Assembly: GCF_946223165.1 (NCBI RefSeq)
Contig: NZ_CAMIBP010000023.1
Coordinates: 1 to 44,524, forward strand
Direction: 5' to 3'
From: an uncultured Corynebacterium sp.
GTDB lineage: Bacteria > Actinomycetota > Actinomycetes > Mycobacteriales > Mycobacteriaceae
Length of the DNA: 44,524 bases
Shown here: positions 22,724 through 30,097 of the stretch, one piece after another
Layout of the letters: each line of letters starts with the position of its first letter
Position numbering within the stretch: the first letter of the stretch is position 1
The notes under the pieces: model-generated
What the model was told of the DNA's origin: nothing
Database searches by the model: none
Seen by the model: only the letters and a program-made list of their open reading frames with translations
Position numbers and translations under genes: made by a program

Positions 22724-24309
22724 GTCGCGCACAACACCGAGTGTCCAACAACACCGCGGCCGTGGACGCCGAGGGCTACCGCCGCGTCCACAGGCTGACT
22801 CCGCTCATGCGTTTTTGGTCGGTCATCCTGGCTTTTCTCACCGTGTTCGTCCTCAATTGGAGCGGCGACATGTTTCGGGAGGCATACAACTACGTGCGCG
22901 GCGGGCACCTGACACAGGTGGGGCGCGGCTCGATCATCACGCTCGGCGTGTTCGTGGGCGTGTGCCTAGTCATCTGGTACGTGTCCGCGATCTGGTGGCG
23001 CAAGCTGGGTTTTAAACTCGACGATGAAGAGATTTCCCTGCGGCACGGCGTCATTTCTACGGCGTTTCGCTCGGCGCGCTACGACCGCATCCAGGCCGTC
23101 GACGTCGTCGAGTCGGTCATCGCCCGCATCTTTGGCTTGGCCTCGGTGCGCGTGGAGACTGCCGGCGGCGTCGCTTCCGTTATCGAGATTCGCTACCTGC
23201 GCAAGGCGGAGGCCGAGGCCCTGCGCCGGGAAGTCCTCGCTCATGTCCATGGCGCGGCGCCGCGTGTCCAGCCCGGCGTCGCCGACGCGCGCTCTGCTGC
23301 CGATGGCGCCGGTACTGCCGCCGACGGTACCGTCCATGCAGCCGATGCCGCCAGTGTTGCCCCATTGGTCGAGGACCCGCGCGCGGCGGGCACGCCGTTT
23401 ATCGATGAAATTCCCATCGGTCGCACCCTCGCGGCGGAGGCCTTGCGGTTGAGCACCGGGGTCATCGTGGTGATCCTCCTGCTGTTGTGGTTTACGCCGG
23501 TACCGAAGTCCTCGGTCATCCCGATCATCGTTGGTTTCGTGCCCAGCATCTGGGGGCTCATCGATACCTCATGGCGCTTCAACGCGCGCCTCGATGAGGA
23601 ACGAGGGGTGCTCAATATTTCCTATGGCCTGGCAGATCGCCGCCAACAGGCCATTCGGCTCAACCGTATTCACGGGGTGCGGGTGACGCAGCCGTTCCTC
23701 TGGCGGCTGTGCGGCTGGTACGAGGTTCAGGTCTCCGTGGCGGGCTACGGCGCTAAGGGCGGCGGAAAGCAGTCCGGCTCGACGCGCATCCTGCCGGTGG
23801 GCACGCGCGAGCAGGCATTGCAGCTCTTCGCCCTGGTCTCCCCGCTGAGTAGGGAAGAGATCGAAGAGTACGCACGTCCGGAGGGGCATACGCACCCGAC
23901 GTTTACCTCGCCGGGGCGCGCTTTCATAGCCTCGCCAGTGGATCTGCGCCAGCAGTCGGTGACGCTGCTTAACGATGTCGCCATCACGCACGCGGGGCGG
24001 ATCGCCCGCCGCGTCATGGCGGTCGGCACCCCGCATATCCAGGAGCTCACGTATCACACCGGGCCGATAAGCCAACTGTTGCGCGTGGGTACGCTGCGCT
24101 TCGAGATGGTGGATGGTCCCGTGAAGATGGCGGGTTGCGATCTGGATCCCGCCGACGCCGCGGAGCTCATGGAGCAGCTGCGTCGTCGTCGGCTTCCTGC
24201 CCTGGACGCAGCGCCCGTTGTGGAGCCGGATGACTCGTCCGAAACGGGACTGACTGACTCGTCCGAACCGGGACTGACTGACTCGCCCGAACCGGGGACT
24301 GCCCCTTAG
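22720..24309 (+). CDS. YdbT-like membrane protein with repeated bacterial PH domains
   Basis: 529 aa. Hydrophobic pairs near residues 28-90 and 245-280 flank bPH2 domains: DDEEISLRHGVISTAFRSARYDRIQAVDVVESVIARIFGLASVRVETAGG (about 105-160), LNISYGLADRRQQAIRLNRIHGVRVTQPFLWRLCGWYEVQVSVAG (about 300-345), and a third, weaker copy near 410-480. An Ala-rich, Asp-containing linker separates the first two. The C-terminus carries a near-repeat DSSETGLT/DSSEPGLT/DSPEPG from a 24-bp DNA repeat. The start overlaps the ydbS-like stop. The pair probably forms a membrane complex. Confidence 0.88.
   Translation: MSRAQHRVSNNTAAVDAEGYRRVHRLTPLMRFWSVILAFLTVFVLNWSGDMFREAYNYVRGGHLTQVGRGSIITLGVFVGVCLVIWYVSAIWWRKLGFKLDDEEISLRHGVISTAFRSARYDRIQAVDVVESVIARIFGLASVRVETAGGVASVIEIRYLRKAEAEALRREVLAHVHGAAPRVQPGVADARSAADGAGTAADGTVHAADAASVAPLVEDPRAAGTPFIDEIPIGRTLAAEALRLSTGVIVVILLLLWFTPVPKSSVIPIIVGFVPSIWGLIDTSWRFNARLDEERGVLNISYGLADRRQQAIRLNRIHGVRVTQPFLWRLCGWYEVQVSVAGYGAKGGGKQSGSTRILPVGTREQALQLFALVSPLSREEIEEYARPEGHTHPTFTSPGRAFIASPVDLRQQSVTLLNDVAITHAGRIARRVMAVGTPHIQELTYHTGPISQLLRVGTLRFEMVDGPVKMAGCDLDPADAAELMEQLRRRRLPALDAAPVVEPDDSSETGLTDSSEPGLTDSPEPGTAP
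24232..24297 (+). repeat. 24-bp tandem repeat in the ydbT-like 3' end
   Basis: Two full units (24232-24255 and 24256-24279) and a partial third (24280-24297) of a 24-bp sequence starting GACTCGTCCGAA, with one difference between the first two. It encodes the eight-residue repeat DSSExGLT in the acidic tail. In-frame length makes slippage variation tolerable to the protein. Confidence 0.85.
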
Positions 24310-24422
24310 ATTTCGGAGTGATAACGGTCACGGCGGTTTGTTATCTATCTGAGTCCAACTCGAAGGCAAATCGTCGTTCGCTGAGGCACCATCACGGAAC
24401 ATTCATGCGCCATAATGGGTGC

Positions 24423-24562
24423 ATGCGCTATTACGGAGCGCACACTTGAGAGAGATGTCCCCCCTCGCGGGACGGCCGGGGACGGCCGAAGTCGAGGTAC
24501 GAGAGAGACGCCTGAAGCGCCCGAATCCCGGTTTAACCGGGGCGGGCGCTTCAGGTAGTTTT
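24423..24562 (+). ncRNA. Candidate structured small RNA ending in an intrinsic terminator
   Basis: No coding gene fits 24310-24628. A -10-like CATAAT (24411-24416) would start an RNA near 24423. Three hairpins follow in order: GTCCC/GGGAC (24457-24473), GGCCG/CGGCC (24474-24487), and a 13-bp stem CCTGAAGCGCCCG/CGGGCGCTTCAGG (24511-24555) topped by a CCCGG/CCGGG stem, then TTTT (24559-24562). The last is a convincing rightward terminator. The RNA could be an independent sRNA of about 140 nt or the 3' UTR of the ydbST transcript. The six-C run at the first hairpin recalls the actinobacterial 6C RNA, but the second hairpin does not fit that class. 24310-24410 holds nothing I can assign. Confidence 0.4.
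24511..24562 (+). terminator. Rightward intrinsic terminator (13-bp stem plus T-tract)
   Basis: Arms CCTGAAGCGCCCG (24511-24523) and CGGGCGCTTCAGG (24543-24555) are perfectly complementary, with an inner CCCGG/CCGGG stem, and TAGTTTT follows on the plus strand. It ends rightward transcription before the convergent pyruvate-kinase-like gene. Confidence 0.8.
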
Positions 24563-24580
24563 GCCGGCTGCCATCAGGGG

Positions 24581-24599
24581 CTGCCGTCAGTGACGGCAG
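24581..24599 (-). terminator. Hairpin after the pyruvate-kinase-like gene
   Basis: CTGCCGTCA (24581-24589) and TGACGGCAG (24591-24599) are mirror complements around one base, giving a 6-8 bp stem 30 bp past the leftward stop. There is no T-run. A GCAGG triplet repeat follows at 24596-24611. Confidence 0.45.
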
Positions 24600-24628
24600 G
24601 GCAGGGCAGGGCCATACGGGGCGACCTC

Positions 24629-26614
24629 CTAAGTGAGATCGCGGTCCCAGCTGTGGATGCGGCGCAGCATCTGACGGTTCTTGAGTCGGCTGCGGCCCAG
24701 CTTGCGCGACATGCGGTCGAGAATCTCGATGGCCTCGGTGATGTGCGGGCCCTTGTTGAGCATGACGCACTCCGCGCGCAGCGCATAGCCGGCGTCGGTG
24801 ATCTCGGCGCGCGAGGGCAGGCCCGTCTTGGCAAGGGTTTCGAGGACCTGGGTGGCCATGATGACCGGGATATGGGCGGCCTCGGCCACCTTCATGATGC
24901 GTCCGGGGACCTGGACCATGCGCTCGAAGCCGAGCTCAACCGCTAGGTCGCCGCGCGCGATCATGATGCCGAACTTCGGGTGGCGCATGCCGGTGAGCAA
25001 GATGGAGCCTAGTTGCTCATAGGCGGGAACGGTCTCGATTTTCAGCACGATTCCGAGGTTGAGAATGCGCTCGGCGTCATCCGGATTCTCCCGCGCAATC
25101 TGCTCGAGGGAGGACAACACGAACTCGACGTCCTCCGGGGTGCGAATAAAAGAGATAGCGGCGATGTCGGCATTGAGCGCTACGAAACGGAACGCGGCAA
25201 GGTCTTCGTCCGTGAGGCTCGGCAGCGGAATATCGGTGTCCGGCAGGTTGATGCCTTTGTAGGCGGCCAAATTAGTGCCGCCGATGCCCGCGCGGGTGAC
25301 CTCGAGGACCGCCTCGATAACGGCTGGCGCTGGGGCGGCGGCGTCCTCGTCCACGCTGTCGTAGACGCCGTCGTGCCCGTCGGCCTGCACCGGCGCGGTG
25401 GCGAACTCCGGCGCAGGTACCTCACGAGTGGCCACCACAGTTGCGGCAATGGTGCCGTCGTCGAACAGCACGTTGTGGCCTACCTCGAGTGCGGCGACGG
25501 CTTCCGGCGCGGTGCAACCGATGGTGGTGGGTCCAGCGTCATTGATGACAGCGGGCTCCTGAGAGGTGGTGAGAATGACCGTGTCACCCGCTGCGAGGCG
25601 GAGACGCTGCTCGAGCGGCGAGATACCCGCCACGCGGGTCGTGGAGGGCTCGGGTCCGCCGACCTCGGAGGGGCGGGAGAGCACCGTGTCGGCTGCGATA
25701 TAGGCATTCTTGTTACCACGCACGACGGCAGAGCCGTCGGGGTTGAGGTCAGTCACGGTGTAGGAACGCGCGCGTCCGCGGTTTTCAGTGAACGTGATCG
25801 CGTCGCCTACGCGCAGGGCGGCCAGCCATGCGGGATCGACGATGAGGGGGATGACGGGACGAGCGGCGCCAGCCGGGGCGGCTGCAGCCAGTACGTCATC
25901 GGACAGCGGGCCGGAGTGCAGCAGGAGCGTGGCTGGGGCGACTAGCTCACCGGACGGGCGGCGGGTAACGCGCGCGCGGACGACGGCTGGGCCGGGGACG
26001 ATGGCGCCGGTGCGCACCTTGGGGCCGGCCAGATCGCACGAGATGAGGATCGTGCGGCCCACCTCGCGACCAGCGCGATGCACGTGCTCGACCATGCGCG
26101 CCCATGCGTCCGCATTGTCGTGGGCGCAGTTAATGCGGGCCAGTTCCATGCCGGCGCGCGCGAAGCCGAGGACGAGTTCGTAGTCGTCTGCAGCCTCGGA
26201 GGGCAGGGTCACCATGATGCGGGCGTGGGTGTCTTCGGTGGCTTCCCCGAGGAGGGCGACGGAGTTGGCATCAAGAATGTCATCTGCCGCGGCGTATGCG
26301 CCGGTGATGGTTTCCAGAGGGTAGGTCAGCGGCTGGCCATCGTAGGCGTCGAGGACGTTGTACGCGGCCTGGAGGCGTTCGCGCACCGCAGGCTCCGGGT
26401 GATTGAGGCGCGTGGCGCCCAATTCTGAAAGCCCCGATTGGAGGCGCGCCGCGTCATGAGAGCGCAGAGCGACGTAGCGCACGAGGTTTTCGGCGCCGGC
26501 ACGGTGGACAGGAGCAACCTGTTCAATGAGGTCGCGGTGTTCGTCGACGGCCTGATCGACATCGTGCAGGATATTGGCCAGACGGGGGCGTAGGTGTGTC
26601 ACCAGCTCATTCAC
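24629..26614 (-). CDS. Pyruvate-kinase-like protein (Pyk2 type)
   Basis: 661 aa, against about 475 for ordinary pyruvate kinase. Catalytic-domain blocks are clear: ARIMVTLPSEA, GMELARINCAHDN (usual RxNxSHG), LISCDLAGPKVRTG, ADIAAISFIRTPEDV, VLKIETVPAYEQL, GIMIARGDLAVELGFERM and VIMATQVLETLAKTGLPSRAEITDA. An N-terminal all-alpha extension of about 130 residues, an enlarged middle (B) domain of about 250 residues, and absence of the C-terminal allosteric domain set it apart. C. glutamicum has a second, divergent pyruvate kinase (Pyk2) of similar build, reported from memory as weakly active or conditional. Start GTG 26614 is preceded by AAAGGA. The Ser of RxNxS is Cys here. Pyruvate kinase activity is likely but unproven. 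Confidence 0.82.
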   Translation of the reverse strand: MNELVTHLRPRLANILHDVDQAVDEHRDLIEQVAPVHRAGAENLVRYVALRSHDAARLQSGLSELGATRLNHPEPAVRERLQAAYNVLDAYDGQPLTYPLETITGAYAAADDILDANSVALLGEATEDTHARIMVTLPSEAADDYELVLGFARAGMELARINCAHDNADAWARMVEHVHRAGREVGRTILISCDLAGPKVRTGAIVPGPAVVRARVTRRPSGELVAPATLLLHSGPLSDDVLAAAAPAGAARPVIPLIVDPAWLAALRVGDAITFTENRGRARSYTVTDLNPDGSAVVRGNKNAYIAADTVLSRPSEVGGPEPSTTRVAGISPLEQRLRLAAGDTVILTTSQEPAVINDAGPTTIGCTAPEAVAALEVGHNVLFDDGTIAATVVATREVPAPEFATAPVQADGHDGVYDSVDEDAAAPAPAVIEAVLEVTRAGIGGTNLAAYKGINLPDTDIPLPSLTDEDLAAFRFVALNADIAAISFIRTPEDVEFVLSSLEQIARENPDDAERILNLGIVLKIETVPAYEQLGSILLTGMRHPKFGIMIARGDLAVELGFERMVQVPGRIMKVAEAAHIPVIMATQVLETLAKTGLPSRAEITDAGYALRAECVMLNKGPHITEAIEILDRMSRKLGRSRLKNRQMLRRIHSWDRDLT

Positions 26615-26779
26615 AGCGGTTTTCCTTTCGGTTGGTACCGCGCGGGGAGGTAGGCATCCGCGCGCCAGACATGCAGGCTCCATTGTCCCCTGCTTGAGAG
26701 CTCCTCGCATGTCGGTTCCGCGGAATCTCGACTGCCATTGGGTAAGACAGTTCTCGGTTTCCACGTCAATGAGAGCACA

Positions 26780-26829
26780 CTCAGGTGTAGTTCTGAGACC
26801 GAAACTCAGGAGTAGCTCTGAGACCGAGA
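26780..26829. repeat. 25-bp tandem repeat with CTCAG/CTGAG arms
   Basis: Two adjacent 25-bp units (26780-26804 and 26805-26829) match at 22 positions. Each contains CTCAG-N8-CTGAG, an inverted repeat, followed by ACCGA. The pair lies 166-215 bp before the pyruvate-kinase-like start in a 316-bp intergenic region, which otherwise shows only the AAAGGA ribosome-binding site. A duplicated operator or alternative hairpins in a long leader would both fit. Confidence 0.6.
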
Positions 26830-26930
26830 AGTTGCTTGATGATTCGGGAACGGATAACGCAGATGTGGGAATGAACAACGCGGGTGACAAAAGCGGTCAC
26901 GGATACGGTGGATGCTCCCTCCGTCCAGCT

Positions 26931-27398
26931 CTAGACCGCGCCGGGAAAGCCGAGTTGGCGCCAGGCCTCATACACGGCCGTCGATGCCGCGTTGGACAGG
27001 TTCATGGAGCGGCGCGCCGGCATCATGGGGATGCGGACCTGGTCCGTGACGCGCGGGTGGTTGACGTGCTCTGGGGGCAGGCCGGTGGGCTCGGTGCCGA
27101 AGAGGAGGACGTCGCCGTCCTGGAACTGCACGTCGGTGAACCACTTGTCCGTGTGCGTCGTGAACGCGAACACGCGCGCGTCGGGCAACGCGTCCATGCA
27201 GGCGTCGAAGTCCTTGTGGATGCTCATGTCCGCCAGATCGTGGTAGTCGAGGCCCGCGCGCTTTAAGTGCTTGTCATCGAAGTTGAACCCGAGCGGCTCG
27301 ATGAGGTGGAGCTTCGCGCCCGTCACTGCGGCGGTGCGGATGGCGTTGCCGGTGTTGGTGGGGATGACGGGGTTGTCGAACACGATGTGGAGGGTCAT
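26931..27398 (-). CDS. trmL: tRNA (cytidine/uridine-2'-O-)-methyltransferase TrmL
   Basis: 155 aa, the full length for this small SPOUT enzyme, which methylates the 2'-OH of wobble base 34 in leucine tRNAs. Motifs: LHIVFDNPVIPTNTGNAIRTAAVTGAKLHLIEPLGF at the N-terminus, DVLLFGTEPTGLP (motif 2) and RIPMMPARRSMNLSNAASTAVYEAWRQLGF (motif 3, forming the SAM-binding knot). ATG 27398 is chosen; a -10-like TAGACT on the minus strand (27411-27406) lies 7 nt before it, suggesting a leaderless message. Its promoter overlaps that of divergent folD. Confidence 0.92.
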   Translation of the reverse strand: MTLHIVFDNPVIPTNTGNAIRTAAVTGAKLHLIEPLGFNFDDKHLKRAGLDYHDLADMSIHKDFDACMDALPDARVFAFTTHTDKWFTDVQFQDGDVLLFGTEPTGLPPEHVNHPRVTDQVRIPMMPARRSMNLSNAASTAVYEAWRQLGFPGAV

Positions 27399-27405
27399 AC
27401 CTCTC

Positions 27406-27415
27406 AGTCTAGGAT
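27406..27415. promoter_or_regulatory. Overlapping back-to-back -10 boxes of trmL and folD
   Basis: Only 24 bp separate the two start codons. Minus-strand TAGACT (27411-27406) serves trmL and plus-strand TAGGAT (27410-27415) serves folD, sharing two bases. Each lies 6-7 nt before its start codon, so both messages are predicted leaderless and both polymerases cannot occupy the site together. Confidence 0.5.
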
Positions 27416-27422
27416 GGTGGGC

Positions 27423-28280
27423 ATGAGCGCAACGAAAATAGATGGCACCCTGTACCGTGACGAAATCTTCGCCGACCTCGCCACCCGCGTGGCCGCTCTC
27501 AAGGACAAGGGCATTACCCCGGGCCTGGCCACCGTGCTGGTGGGCGACAACCCGGGTTCTGCCTCCTACGTCAAGATGAAGCACCGTGACTGCGAGCAGC
27601 TGGGTATCAACTCCATCCGCAAGGATCTCCCAGGGGATATCACGCAGGAGGAGCTGGAGGCCGTGATCGACGAGCTCAACCACGATGACGCCTGCACCGG
27701 CTACATCGTCCAGCTCCCGCTGCCGAAGCACCTCGATGAGAACAAGATCCTGGAGAAGATTGATCCGGCCAAGGACGCCGATGGTTTGCACCCGGTCAAC
27801 CTGGGCAAGCTTGTTCTCAATGAGCCGGCCCCGTTGCCGTGCACCCCGCGCGGCTGCATCCAGCTGCTGCGTCGCTTCGGCGTTGAGCTGGACGGTGCCA
27901 AGACCGTCGTCATCGGCCGCGGTGTGACCGTGGGCCGCCCCATCGGCCTCATGCTCACTCGCCGCAGCGAGAATTCCACCGTCACCTTGTGCCACACCGG
28001 CACCAAGGATCTGGCGGCCGAGACCCGCGCGGCTGATATCATCATCGCCGCCGCCGGCCAGGCCCACATGCTCACCGCGGACATGGTCAAGCCGGGCGCA
28101 GCCGTCCTCGACGTGGGAGTCTCCCGCCGCGATGGCAAGCTGGCTGGCGACGTGGATCCGGGTGTCTGGGATGTCGCTGGTTTTGTGTCCCCGAACCCAG
28201 GCGGCGTCGGTCCGCTGACCCGCGCGTTCCTCGTGTCCAATATCGTTGAGCGCGCCGAGCAGCTGGCGGCGCAGTTCTAA
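27423..28280 (+). CDS. folD: Bifunctional methylenetetrahydrofolate dehydrogenase/cyclohydrolase FolD
   Basis: 285 aa. Interconverts methylene-, methenyl- and formyl-tetrahydrofolate with NADP, supplying one-carbon units for purines, fMet and methionine. Signature residues: SYVKMKHRDCEQLGI with the catalytic Tyr and Lys, GYIVQLPLPKHLDENKILEKIDPAKDADGLHPVNLG, the Rossmann motif VVIGRGVTVGRPIGLML, and PGGVGPLTRAFL near the end. ATG 27423 was chosen over 27414 because it lies 8 nt after TAGGAT. The DUF3017 gene follows after 16 bp. Proximity to metX/metY suits its role in methionine synthesis. Confidence 0.96.
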   Translation: MSATKIDGTLYRDEIFADLATRVAALKDKGITPGLATVLVGDNPGSASYVKMKHRDCEQLGINSIRKDLPGDITQEELEAVIDELNHDDACTGYIVQLPLPKHLDENKILEKIDPAKDADGLHPVNLGKLVLNEPAPLPCTPRGCIQLLRRFGVELDGAKTVVIGRGVTVGRPIGLMLTRRSENSTVTLCHTGTKDLAAETRAADIIIAAAGQAHMLTADMVKPGAAVLDVGVSRRDGKLAGDVDPGVWDVAGFVSPNPGGVGPLTRAFLVSNIVERAEQLAAQF

Positions 28281-28296
28281 ATCCCGTCACGAGATA

Positions 28297-28659
28297 GTGA
28301 GAACGAAGAAGCTGGAGGAGCTCGCCGGCGCCGCGCCGCAGGGGCTCTCCCTCGACAACCCGCACGATCGGGGCGTGGCGCCGTCGAGCCTCCCCGGGCA
28401 GGTGCAGTGGGCGATGATTGCGCTGGTCGTCCTGGGCGTTGGCGTGTCGGGCGTCTTCGCGCTGTTTGAGCACTGGCGGCGGGCCGCGTTCGTGCTCGGT
28501 GCCTCCCTCGTATGGCTGTCGGTCGTGCGGTGGACGTGCGACTCGCGGCGCGTTGGTATCCTCGCGGTGCGTTCCCGCCGCTTCGACTGTGTCTACACGG
28601 CCGTCCTCGGCGCGGCCATGCTCTTCCTTTCCGCGTCCATCGACGCCCTGGGCAGCTAG
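28297..28659 (+). CDS. DUF3017 membrane protein
   Basis: 120 aa. A hydrophilic N-terminus of about 35 residues leads to three hydrophobic segments: QWAMIALVVLGVGVSGVFALF, RRAAFVLGASLVWLSVVRW and VYTAVLGAAMLFLSASI. Small DUF3017 proteins are regularly encoded directly downstream of folD in actinobacteria; their function is unknown. GTG 28297 was chosen because the frame before it overlaps folD; no strong ribosome-binding site is seen, so the exact start is uncertain. A hairpin starts at its stop codon. Confidence 0.8.
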   Translation: MRTKKLEELAGAAPQGLSLDNPHDRGVAPSSLPGQVQWAMIALVVLGVGVSGVFALFEHWRRAAFVLGASLVWLSVVRWTCDSRRVGILAVRSRRFDCVYTAVLGAAMLFLSASIDALGS

Positions 28660-28673
28660 GCGGCCACGCCGCC
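28659..28673. terminator. Short GC hairpin between convergent genes
   Basis: GGCGGC (28659-28664) and GCCGCC (28668-28673) flank CAC, beginning at the last base of the DUF3017 stop codon. Downstream lies the end of leftward metX. No T-run; terminator role is plausible only. Confidence 0.4.
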
Positions 28674-28710
28674 AGTTGCCCGCGCCCAGTTGGCGAGGAG
28701 AGAACTGAGA

Positions 28711-29865
28711 TTAGATGTAGTACTCGTCGCCGATGTGCGCAGGGCCCAAATCAAGCCCGTCTGGCGCGGATACCGTAATGAAATTGCGCAGGATGCGGTC
28801 CATTTGGCGCGCCTCGGTGAGGAAGGCGTCGTGGCCGACGGGGGAGACGATCTTGGCCATGGCCAGCAGGTTGCCCAGGTTGCGGCTCAGGTGCTCCTGC
28901 TGGTGATAGGGGTAGAGAATATCCGTGTCGACGCCCACGACCATGGTGGGCACCTGGCTGGCGGCCAGGGCTTTGTTGAGTCCGCCGCGCCCGCGGCCGA
29001 TGTCGTGGCGGTTGAGCGCCTCCGTGAGCACGACGTAGGAGCCGGCATCGAAGCGTTCGACGAGTTTTTCTCCCTGATATTCCAGGTAGGAGTTGACGGC
29101 GAAGCGCTGGTCGTCCCGGCGGTAGGGGCCCAGTGGGTTCTCTCCGCGCTGGGGCTGCACACCGAAGCGCTCATCAATTTCCTGCTCGCCGCGGTAGGTC
29201 AGGTGCGCGATGCGGCGAGCAGCCGCCAAGCCGTCCGCGGGCAGCTCACCCGTGCCGTAGTAGTCGCCCCCGTGCCACGCGGGATCCCGCACGATGGCGG
29301 AGATCTGTGCGGTTTGGATTCCCACCTGCCATCCGGAGGCGCGCGCGGAGACCGCGATGACGCAGGCCGCAGAGACCCACTCGGGGTACATGAGCGTCCA
29401 CTCCAGGGTGCGGGCTCCGCCCATGGAGCCGCCGATGACCGCGTGCACGTGCTGGAGGCCCAGTGCCTCGAGGAATTGCTTCTCGGCTTGGACCTGGTCC
29501 CGGATGGAAATAGCGGGGAAGCGGGAGCCCCACGCCCCGCCGTCGGGGTGCTCGCTGGCAGGGCCTGTCGAGCCCTTGCAGCCGCCCACCACGTTGGCCG
29601 CGACGACGCACCAGTGGTTGGTATCGAGGGCCTTGCCAGGACCGATGACCTCGCACCACCAGTCGGCCGCGTTGGAATCACCGGTGAGCGCGTGCTCGAG
29701 CAGGATGACGTTATTGATGCCGTCCGGGTCGCCAGCGAAGGCGCCCCAGTGCTGATATGCAATGACGGCCTCAGGGATTTCCGCCCCCGCCTCGGTGTGC
29801 AGCGTGCCGATTGTGACGACGTCGAGCTCGCCTTCGACGGCGAACCGTGGGATGGAAGCGTTCAT
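28711..29865 (-). CDS. metX: Homoserine O-acetyltransferase MetX
   Basis: 384 aa alpha/beta-hydrolase-fold enzyme that acetylates homoserine from acetyl-CoA, the first committed step to methionine in corynebacteria. The nucleophile Ser is in VIGGSMGGARTLEW; the catalytic Asp is in VGVDTDILYP and the His in PVGHDAFL. NNVILLEHALTGDSNAADWW and NVVGGCKGSTGPAS are typical family blocks. ATG 29865 is preferred; the frame is open to 29931 but homology begins at MNASIPRFAVEG. Upstream, two GTCTA half-sites one helical turn apart suggest McbR control. It lies downstream of metY, separated by 232 bp with a hairpin, so it probably has its own promoter. Confidence 0.95.
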   Translation of the reverse strand: MNASIPRFAVEGELDVVTIGTLHTEAGAEIPEAVIAYQHWGAFAGDPDGINNVILLEHALTGDSNAADWWCEVIGPGKALDTNHWCVVAANVVGGCKGSTGPASEHPDGGAWGSRFPAISIRDQVQAEKQFLEALGLQHVHAVIGGSMGGARTLEWTLMYPEWVSAACVIAVSARASGWQVGIQTAQISAIVRDPAWHGGDYYGTGELPADGLAAARRIAHLTYRGEQEIDERFGVQPQRGENPLGPYRRDDQRFAVNSYLEYQGEKLVERFDAGSYVVLTEALNRHDIGRGRGGLNKALAASQVPTMVVGVDTDILYPYHQQEHLSRNLGNLLAMAKIVSPVGHDAFLTEARQMDRILRNFITVSAPDGLDLGPAHIGDEYYI

Positions 29866-29906
29866 GGGGCGTTTCGTCTCTTTCTTGTGTGCTGAGCTCT
29901 CGTGTG

Positions 29907-29921
29907 GTCTATCGCGGTCTA
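29907..29921 (-). promoter_or_regulatory. Tandem GTCTA half-sites upstream of metX
   Basis: GTCTA occurs at 29907-29911 and again at 29917-29921, so the two start exactly 10 bp apart. GTCTA/TAGAC is the half-site of the McbR operator, but here the halves are direct, not inverted. They lie about 42-56 bp before the metX start. Relevance is suggested by the gene only. Confidence 0.35.
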
Positions 29922-30035
29922 CTGCGGTCACCTGTGACTGTCCGGATCAGTGTAATAAAAGGACTAGCGTGCCTTTCCTTTAGATTCACGTCAGGTTCCG
30001 CGTGCTTTCCAAGCTCGGTGCGCAGGCGTGCGAAT

Positions 30036-30082
30036 ACCGCAGCGACCGCGGTCCGCCCTCCCCGCGAAGGGGCCGCTGCGGT
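30036..30082 (-). terminator. Hairpin after metY
   Basis: ACCGCAGCG (30036-30044) pairs with CGCTGCGGT (30074-30082), 9 bp, with an inner CCCC-GCGAA-GGGG stem-loop (30060-30072). It starts 16 bp past the metY stop. There is no T-run on the minus strand. It probably ends most metY transcripts before metX. Confidence 0.6.
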
Positions 30083-30097
30083 GAGAGTGCGGTGTGC

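Noticed and set aside
24457..24487. 6C RNA
   Set aside because: One six-C run is present but the second hairpin has a GGGA loop, so the two-loop C-rich pattern is missing; left as an unclassified candidate.
29866..29960. S-adenosylmethionine riboswitch before metX
   Set aside because: I could not find the paired core of a known SAM riboswitch class; TAGAC-type half-sites give a simpler explanation.
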